This document shows positions 56,764 through 64,000 of a DNA stretch of 64,000 nt, piece after piece (within the stretch, counting starts at the first letter, position 1; the number at the start of each line of letters is the position of its first letter). Location: positions 1 to 64,000 of the forward strand of contig QNGE01003770.1 of NCBI GenBank assembly GCA_008508345.1, in the 5' to 3' direction. The DNA comes from Paragonimus westermani (Eukaryota > Platyhelminthes > Trematoda > Plagiorchiida > Troglotrematidae). The notes beneath the pieces are model-generated. The model did not search any database and was not told where the DNA came from. It saw nothing but the letters and a program-made list of their open reading frames with translations. Position numbers and translations under genes: made by a program.

Positions 56764-57189
56764 TCACCTCTTCACCGACGGTGTACTATGAGTATGTTGG
56801 TGGCCTATTAACCCCAAACGGCCAGCGCATTCGCTGCCGCACATATCACAACGCCATATAGTCACGTCACCGCGACCTATAGCACCGATGGTTCCTTTGC
56901 GTACCGCACGCTTCCGCTCGCGACCGCACAATAGTTGCTCGTTGAACCTTCGGACGCCCGCCAGAACCGTATTACTCCAGGCTGTCCGGTCCAACGCCAA
57001 ATCTTCTCAACATCTAAAATCAATGTTACAACGTGAAAGACTTACATGCACAACATCCTGGTACCTCCGCTTCTGGCCACCGGGATTTCGCTTACCTGAC
57101 TTCAAGAAATCAATGGAACACGATAGTGGACACGACACACATGAACACGCGCACAAACATCGGCCCAGAGGGCCAGTGCCTACTGTCAC
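56764..57189 (-). pseudogene. LINE ORF2 C-terminus with C2H2-type finger
   Basis: Minus strand: FLKSGKRNPGGQKRRYQDVV then LSRCNIDFRC, a stop (TGA, normally Trp), EDLALDRTAWSNTVLAGVRR and finally WRCDMCGSECAGRLGLIGHQ with HTHS. This is the common LINE ending '..GKR..GGQ..RYKD..K.SL..C.I....WE..A.DR..WR', closed by a zinc finger with the spacing C-x2-C-x12-H-x3-H. It differs from the CR1/Jockey-like pieces at 3-7 kb. The upstream RT is not found to the right of 57,200. Confidence 0.75.
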
Positions 57190-60100
57190 TCCGAAGTCAC
57201 AACAGTTCCCAACACCTGGGTTTCATTATTAACAAGGTGGGGCGTACGTCAGGCCCAAGGAAGGTAAAGGCTACCACTGATATGTTTTGCTAGCAGATAA
57301 GACCAACATTAAACCGCTCCCAGTTCTGGTGAACTATTACAATAATTGTATGCCTCCTACTTATGATGTTTGTGGATCATTGAATCATCTACTTACGTAG
57401 GTTGTGATCAGAAGCCTACCAATATTCATTTGTAGGTATCAAGTAGCTTTTATATCTAATTCATCCGGTACGGTCCAAAAATACAAATGATCGTTGCGGT
57501 GGTTGCATCACTGCACGACACTGCGGTAGCGGATCTGCACAGATTGTCCAGCGGTTCACAGAATGCAGTCTCACATGCTTCCTGCACGAAATAACAAAAG
57601 AAGACCTGACAATCATAGTTGTATCCAAAAGTCCCGTAAAATGTTTCACGGATGAAAGTTCAGGTTAGTTGCATAACATAGGCCTGTCATGTCAATTTGG
57701 GGTAAAAATAGAGTATCCCGGCTTATAGTGAAAATCGATCATAGCTATGAGCTACGATGCTACTGTATGAGTTATCAAGTCTAATGGTAAAAGAGAGTTG
57801 AGCGAGACTCATTTATTCCATCAACGTTGGTGGACGATAGTGTTTACACGATTTTTTCAAACACTCTGTAACCTACCAGTGGCTGATAACATGGTTAAGA
57901 AGCCAACAGAAAAGGGGGCTTTGCTGCATTAAGCCACGCGGTATCTTTACAACCGTCAGCCAACTGATTCAGTAGGTAAATGGACGAAACAATTTTCTCG
58001 CCGTGATTGATGCTGGTACCGAACACAATTATTGCGTTGATGCACAGCAAAACCTAACAAGACCGTTAATCCCAAGTCATCCTTCTATTGGTTAAATGAA
58101 GTCGATGGTCCGCAGTTATGTATGTTAGCCGGGAATGGACAGTAACGAAAATTGGGTTCGAACCCCCAGAAATGGTGTACTAGCGATGAGAATGTTTGTT
58201 AGACTTAAACTCACGGTCTAAGGCTGAGTGACCATGGTCACGATTTCACCTTGACTTTGTAAGCCAGTCAAGCAGACTCACACTTATTACCAGTCAGAGT
58301 CAGCTCAAAATCGACAACGACCTCTCGTTCCCGATGATAATTTATTCAACCTGGTGCTCTGGTGGTTCTAATGACTGATAAAAGCCCCCGGCTGATTTCA
58401 GTTGGATTTGGACAAATTTGTATCAGCAGTGGTACTCATCACATATTCACACCCATTCATCACAGAGAGCCTGACGGTCAAGCGGAGACACTAACATGTG
58501 GGTTTGAAAAGGCCATACAGTAATTGGAAGGAGAAGGTAGAGCATAGAAGGTGACAGATTTCCTTTAGAGAGCTCACCGTTTAACAGCTAACCCAGCGAA
58601 ACTAGAACAGCAGTCACTGACCAAATTTTTTCTAGGACAACGGTTAACGATTCCCCTAGACGCTATATAGCCAAAAATCTCCTCTGGCGGAAGGAAAGTA
58701 GGCGGTGAAATTGCAATTAAGTTGGCGTTACGGTACGGGCCCAAGATAGTTCCGATCTGCAGATGCGGAATGTACATCGTTTTGAGGATATATGGCTAAC
58801 AGTCAGAGTTGTCACTCGTGATGAAAGCGTCTTCTATCGAGTTCGAGTTCGAGACCTAACCTGGGCAATTATTTTAGTTGCGTGGGACAAATGGATGATT
58901 ACGTGCGGTTCACTGATCAACTGCTGACTAACATACTACTTGATACATTCTCACTAACCATTACACACCATAAAGTCCGGGCCACCTCAGACATTTCTGT
59001 TATTTACAGCTATTATAGTACTCATCAACTAATAACTCGTTATCCTCAGGAAGTACTGGAATATTTGATTTAGTCATTTTTCGCAGACATGAGGAGTGTG
59101 CGGCCTAGCTTCTGTTTTTGTGTATGACCGACGTACTCTCATCTAAACGCCTATTCAGAGTCACTCGATTTAATAGGCACCCGCCAGCTGAACATAATCT
59201 GTTGACAGGATTCTGCTTTCTGACTGGCAGATTACTAAACCTATCACACTCCTGTTTCAAATGACATCTGTTTTGGTTCTACTATGGGTGGCAGAAACCA
59301 GCGGTTACTCTCACACGTTCAAGTTTAAGCTCGGGCGTTTTGTCAGGTTATATTGTTTTGATTGATTTCAGTCGCTGTGATCAGATATCCAGCGAGACAC
59401 TTTCTTCGGTAGTAACTTCTTCGTAGAAAACCTCATTTCCAATGCTTTTGTACAACCGAGACCTCTATAAAGGTCTGTCCGTAGGAGTAATGTGTGCTCA
59501 GTAGGTATTGCAAAATTCTACATAGTTATAGTCAATGGATGGGTCTCTTGCTACAGAAGGTGCACTGAGCTCTACCAAAGAAATGTGTACCTCACGTCCA
59601 CTGTTTACTTGTTCCTAATTGTACACCTTATTGCTGCTCTAATCTCTCAAACTACACAATATGATTTCACCCAGGTATTAAAATTCAATTAACTTTTAGT
59701 GGTGGAACGTATCTACTTGTAAAAGTAGAGGTGAATATTTCGACAGAAAAAAATACAACAGAGAAGCTTCTCAAAACTTTTAGTAATTTAACACTAAAAC
59801 AAATGCAATTAGCTTAGCTGAATTCTGAATGGTTCAAAGGCTTTGGGAGACGTCTAAACTTTGATAGAAGAATACAGCAACACCTTTGGAAACGAGTGGA
59901 ACGATGTAGATGGCTGTGGTGTTCGTTACTTAACGATATCCATTGTGGCGCAAGTGTAAACAAGCGAACGATTGGCTATGGAACATTAATTAATGAAGAC
60001 CCTGACGAATAGCCTCAGCAAAAGGCACTGCATCGACCATTAATGAAAATCAGTGCATCGTAGTCCAGGCTGAATTTAAAATCACGCCAATGGATATGAG

Positions 60101-60820
60101 GTTGTGAATTAGTGACCTCTGCGTAAGTTTGTCAGACCTTTACTAATGTTCAGCTGCTGTGTGTCTTACAACGCTAGGAAACGAACTAACAAGATTTTTC
60201 ACGATTTCTACAGCTAAGGACGAAAATTCATTTCTTCTAACAAAAAGGACCTTTACGACAACAGCAGGAATACAACTATTGAGGAAGTAGTCATGACATA
60301 GTCTTCCGAAAAAGATATCTCGACTACAGGTTTCTCTGAGGTCAGTGCAGTGTTTTGACCGTAACTTAATCGGTCGACAAATTCTGCGTGCATTTCAGTG
60401 ACAGTTTTCATGTGCTGCGATATAGTTTTTGAATGTCAAAGTGATGAGCAAGATGACCGCGGTTCACTGAGTCATTGTCTAGAAAATAGAGTTCTAGAAC
60501 GCAGAACCAAGCTTCGGATACTTAAATACAGAAAACCGGGTGGGATTAGCATCAAAATAAGCCTGGGATATTCTTGACTATGTGTACGGAGTAAGGCAGA
60601 GAGAAACCAACGATGATTGCGAGTTGCATTAGGTCCATCTTCCTTCAATGCAAGCGTCCGAGGTGATTTCAAATTTAATCAGTATATCATTGAATGCCCT
60701 CTAAGAAGAAGGAGCAAATAATCCAAGTATACGATATTGGATGGAACGGTGAAGAACGTATTGATTTGAAAATCCTATCAGAGAAGAGTTACACAACGAA
60801 CTGAAATATCGAATGAGAGA
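57190..60820. other. No recognisable gene
   Basis: Frames of 60-86 codons without known motifs. At 58,877-58,900 'gtgggacaaatggatg' repeats a word of the 67-bp satellite, but only a partial unit is visible. A palindromic B-box-like word at 58,154 is noted among the rejected items. Confidence 0.4.
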
Positions 60821-60824
60821 TTAA

Positions 60825-61200
60825 GAAACCGAAGGAGTAGCAAAGGAGAAGGCGCGACAAAAGAAGCATGGAAAAGAGGAGAATAACATGATAGAAGTTG
60901 TGAAAGAACAGCGGAAATAGCAAACGGAGAGAAGAAGCAGAAAGAGAGAGGGCTAGAACAAGACTAAGAACGAAAGAAAGAGAAGAGGAAACGGAGAGAA
61001 AAAACAAAGGGAAGTGAGAACATGAGTGGAGCAGACAACAAGAAAAAAGAGAGGACAAGGAGAGAGCGGCAAAGGAAAAAAAGTGAGGAGACGAAAAAAT
61101 GAAGAAGAAGAAGGAAGGAAAGACAGCAGGAAAGGAAAAAGAAAGATTGAAAGAGAGAAAAGAATGAAGAGAAGGAATGAACAGAATGGTGGTAGCGTGA
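60825..61200 (+). repeat. Purine-rich (GA) tract
   Basis: The plus strand is mostly A and G for about 375 bases without a fixed unit. The minus strand therefore reads as Ser/Phe/Leu-rich open frames (up to 179 codons), which are composition artefacts. Confidence 0.8.
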
Positions 61201-61214
61201 GTGAAGAAGAGTGG

Positions 61215-61453
61215 GTGTATATTCGTATGAGATATTGTGTGGAACAGTGAATCTGTCTGGTATGTTGTGCATGTTTGCGAGCTACGTGGGACTGATGAGC
61301 ATGTAAATTGGGCAAGGCACATGCACACTTCACATGAGGACAGTGAGGATCACGTGAATGCAGCATACCTGAAGCGGATCTGTTATCCGCATGCATTTGA
61401 TCAGGCGCACGTGAAGAGTGAGCAGTTGGATTGTTTCCGTCCTCCATTCTTAC
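61215..61453 (+). repeat. 239-bp direct repeat, copy 1 (partner 61,804-62,042)
   Basis: Copy 2 lies exactly 589 bases downstream and is identical over most of the length by eye. On the minus strand both copies are open in the same frame and give the same 65-residue stretch, including HCPHVKCACALPNLHAHQ. A shorter word, 'gagcagttggatt', occurs at the end of each copy and again at 61,513. Whether the frame is coding is unknown. Confidence 0.9.
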
Positions 61454-61803
61454 TGGCGAACGGTTCGCATTTAAAACTGTGTCAAATTGATCCGCTTGCA
61501 CACGTGAGTTGAGAGCAGTTGGATTGCTCCCGTCCTCCACTCCCATGGTCGAAATGTTCGCCGCTGTGTCTGTGTCCACCAGATCCGCCTCTGATCTCTC
61601 GCTCTCGTGCGTCACGGTTGCCGCAGGCGTGGTTGCACGTGTGTCTGCAGTGTTCGGAATAGAGTTGGATTTCATGTTTTCACATGTGCCAATCTGGATC
61701 GCATGGAACATGATATGAGCGAATATGCGAATGGAATGTGGGTGGATGTGGATTGCCCAATGTAATTGATCCGAGTGTTATTGGGGTGAGTGATGCAGCG
61801 TGT
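61454..61803 (-). other. Open minus frame between the two repeat copies
   Basis: The minus-strand frame starting at 61,711 is open for 252 codons down to 60,953. Its first 90 residues are hydrophilic and contain an imperfect internal repeat: VEDGSNPTALNSRVQADQ and MEDGNNPTAHSSRAPDQM. The last third is the translation of the GA tract and is not credible. No signal peptide, known domain or splice sites were identified. Confidence 0.3.
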
Positions 61804-62042
61804 GTGTATATTCGTATGAGATATTGTGTGGAACAGTGAATCTGTCTGGTATGTTGTGCATGTTTGCGAGCTACGTGGGACTGATGAGCATGTAAATTGG
61901 GCAAGGCACATGCACACTTCACATGAGGACAGTGAGGATCACGTGAATGCAGCATACCTGAAGCGGATCTGTTATCCGCATGCATTTGATCAGGCGCACG
62001 TGAAGAGTGAGCAGTTGGATTGTTTCCGTCCACCACTCCTAC
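61804..62042 (+). repeat. 239-bp direct repeat, copy 2 (partner 61,215-61,453)
   Basis: See copy 1. The minus frame through this copy (62,111-61,680) is open for 143 codons and starts with a Lys-rich stretch. The 3' flank passes into a pyrimidine-rich tract. Confidence 0.9.
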
Positions 62043-62084
62043 TTCCGAAGTCTTCATCTTTTTGTCATTGCTCACCAGATCCTT

Positions 62085-62440
62085 CTTTGTTTTTTCTCTC
62101 TCCTTCTTCACTCTTGTCGCATGCTTTCTGAGACGTTGCTCCGGTGTTTTCCTTCCGTTTTTTTGAAACTCTCTACGTTTTTTCCCCCTTTTTCACGTCT
62201 GAACTTGTGTCTGATTTATTCGTGATTTTTTCTGGTTTTGTTCACTTTTCTCATTCGTTTTTCTTTCCTTTGTTTCTTTCCTCTCTTACACCCGTCCCTT
62301 TCTTCGCATCAATTACGCATTTCTTTTTTATGTTTTTTGTCTTTCTCTTTCCTCCTTTTTATTGTCGGTATTTCTCCATCTCTTCGCTTTTCTCTCTTTC
62401 TTGCTCGTGCTTTCTTTTTATTACTCTTTATTGAGTGTTG
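62085..62440 (+). repeat. Pyrimidine-rich (CT) tract
   Basis: The plus strand is mostly C and T, mirroring the purine-rich tract at 60,825-61,200 on the other side of the repeat pair, so both tracts face the repeats with the same strand bias when read inwards. Confidence 0.8.
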
Positions 62441-64000
62441 AGTGTTCATTAGCAATTTACTTACTCGAAATATAATGCGAATGCACTTGCTATGTTTGAC
62501 TGACTCCGTTTATTTACTATCGGGTTTTTTGCATTTTAACCTAGGTTTTGTACGTCGTTTATTCGGATGTTGTGTCCACTTATTTTTTCATGAGGATGGC
62601 GATTGATACGGTATACTTAAAACTTATATCACTTTCTGTGATCAAGAAGTACGAATTTATCTGTCACTTTTCCAAAGGAGATCTCACGGCAGTATTATGA
62701 CTGAGAACCCAATTATTTGGCTGAAGAAATCCAACTTGCCGCTCAGTGGTTTGTAGGTTTCCGCTCAACGCTCATTATCATGGGACAACACAATGATAGA
62801 TTTCTATATAACGCAAACCGTTGTTATGTTCACTCATTTGTTTGCTCATGTTGAGCACATCATATTTGTCCCAGTTCCAGTCGATTTTCTCACACTGTGC
62901 GAGGAACGTCTTGCCTGATTGAACATTGATGTGATCACGACGATTTCAGTCATGGTTGCTGCCAAGTTGGTCGACTCTATTTCATTTCCCAATGAGGGAA
63001 GTGCTTTTCTGACTGTCCAGTGAATTCAGAATAATCAAACCAAATTGGTGTGAATCCGAATGTTGACCAATTTTAAGACCATTAGGGAATGACTACGTTA
63101 CCGGGACCACTGCGCTCAGAAAATGTTTGTGAGAGCACTTAATCTCTTCTGACCCACACTCAATCAAAATACCGGTTTGCGAAACTGAATGCCTAACTGC
63201 TAGCAAAAAGGCAATCGATGAGCCTTAATGACCACTTTCCTTACGCAATCTGATCCAACGTTTATTGTAGTCATGTTGGTATATTCATGTTGTAATCGTG
63301 AAAAGAAAACAATTCTTCTTGAAAGATTTGCGATGTGTCGTTTGAACGTTGCTTTAAACCTGTCTTGTGTCGCTTAAGGACACTGTCCGTCTAGTTGGTG
63401 TCCGCCGCCGGAAAATTTTCAGTTTGGAGTCACATCAGGTTGTGTAATTTAGATGGACATAATCCACTCGTGATCACTCTTGCATTAGTGTCAATACTCC
63501 TCGATGACGATGCTCCTTAAATCGATATTTCACAATCAGTCGTTTCGTTGTGTGGGCTCAGTGAGTAGAGATTGAAGTAAAATTGCATACGTGAAATTGC
63601 ATGTGTATGAACACGTTTGTAAACAATTCGTTTAGTTAGTCCTTGTATTGTGCTACAATTTTGCTACCCGTATTGTGTAGAGGTTTTGGTCGCTCATATA
63701 TATTCAGCCATTCATATTTCACGGAACCACAAAAGCAATTGATCCCATACGCATCAAGCAAAAAACCACCTCAAGTTCCTTTGACACTAGATGCACACGT
63801 TGTCTATAAATCACATGGACATATTTTGGCATAATGTATCCATTTGCGGATAGGGAGTATTCTGTACGTAAGCGTAAGTGAATCACACGCTGATGAAAGC
63901 TGATGGTATCTTCGGTAATGTTACTTTACTCAAATACATGAAGCATGAAAATAGTCCTGTGACACAACTTAGTGAATTATGACGTATGCTTCGGTTGTGC
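62441..64000. other. No recognisable gene
   Basis: One 63-codon plus frame at 63,643-63,834 without motif. No repeat or RNA gene seen. Confidence 0.4.

Noticed and set aside
58085..58170. Possible tRNA or SINE from a GGGTTCGAACCCC word at 58,154 with an A-box-like word about 60 bases upstream
   Set aside because: No acceptor stem, D arm or anticodon arm can be drawn around it, and no related copy was seen.
60789..61328. Long Ser/Phe/Leu-rich minus-strand open frames (102-252 codons) that look like multi-pass membrane proteins
   Set aside because: They translate a purine-rich tract; two frames are open at once with the same composition, which is expected from sequence bias and not from selection.
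1..64000. CRISPR arrays, bacterial operons, riboswitches, telomeric repeats
   Set aside because: No regularly spaced short repeats, no prokaryotic gene organisation, and no TTAGGG-type arrays; the retroelement content is eukaryotic.

Overview
The window looks like nuclear DNA of a parasitic flatworm (Platyhelminthes; trematode or cestode, not resolved). The pointer is the mobile-element complement: a CsRn1-like Ty3/gypsy element with a two-part CHCC-type Gag box, other Ty3/gypsy elements, a BEL/Pao remnant, CR1/Jockey-like non-LTR fragments and a tRNA-related repeat, all embedded in AT-moderate, intron-like DNA without operons or ribosome-binding sites. The assignment is inference; no species-diagnostic gene was found. 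I see no intact host gene. Almost every long reading frame that can be recognised is a decayed retroelement.

Layout. 1-3.3 kb: old dispersed repeats, including a copy of a repeat carrying a hammerhead-ribozyme-like motif and a perfect 22-bp foldback. 3.3-7.1 kb: two CR1/Jockey-like LINE pieces joined tail to tail (endonuclease on +, reverse transcriptase on -). 7.1-18.3 kb: diverged repeats, a 67-bp tandem repeat at two loci, an LTR-like block, microsatellites and a second LINE RT fragment. 18.3-22.5 kb: a second hammerhead-like repeat next to a decayed Ty3/gypsy element (A) with 139-bp LTRs. 23.5-27.1 kb: decayed K02A2.6-like Ty3/gypsy element (B), minus strand. 27.7-31.7 kb: CsRn1-like element (C) with 178-bp LTRs about 93% identical, the best preserved here. 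31.8-35.0 kb: a LINE tail, then a BEL/Pao remnant that appears to lack its RT core.

35.08-50.05 kb is the largest structure: two inverted arms (35,078-39,866 and 45,141-50,048) that look almost identical apart from two indels of about 100 and 20 bp, around a 5.27-kb spacer. Each arm holds a decayed gag-protease block and a tRNA-related SINE-like unit. The spacer holds a tail of element A, a repeat shared with 10.5 kb, and a third, ruined copy of the hammerhead-like repeat. 50-64 kb is sparse: two SINE-like units back to back, one plausible internal exon of an unknown gene (51,758-51,928, minus), a gypsy RT scrap, a LINE C-terminus with a zinc finger, and a repeated block at 61-62 kb flanked by purine-rich and pyrimidine-rich tracts.

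Nothing here works together as a pathway. The region is a retroelement graveyard in which the points worth attention are the hammerhead-like repeat family, the large inverted duplication, the 3'-tRNA-like repeat and the single exon candidate. All repeat identities were judged by eye.
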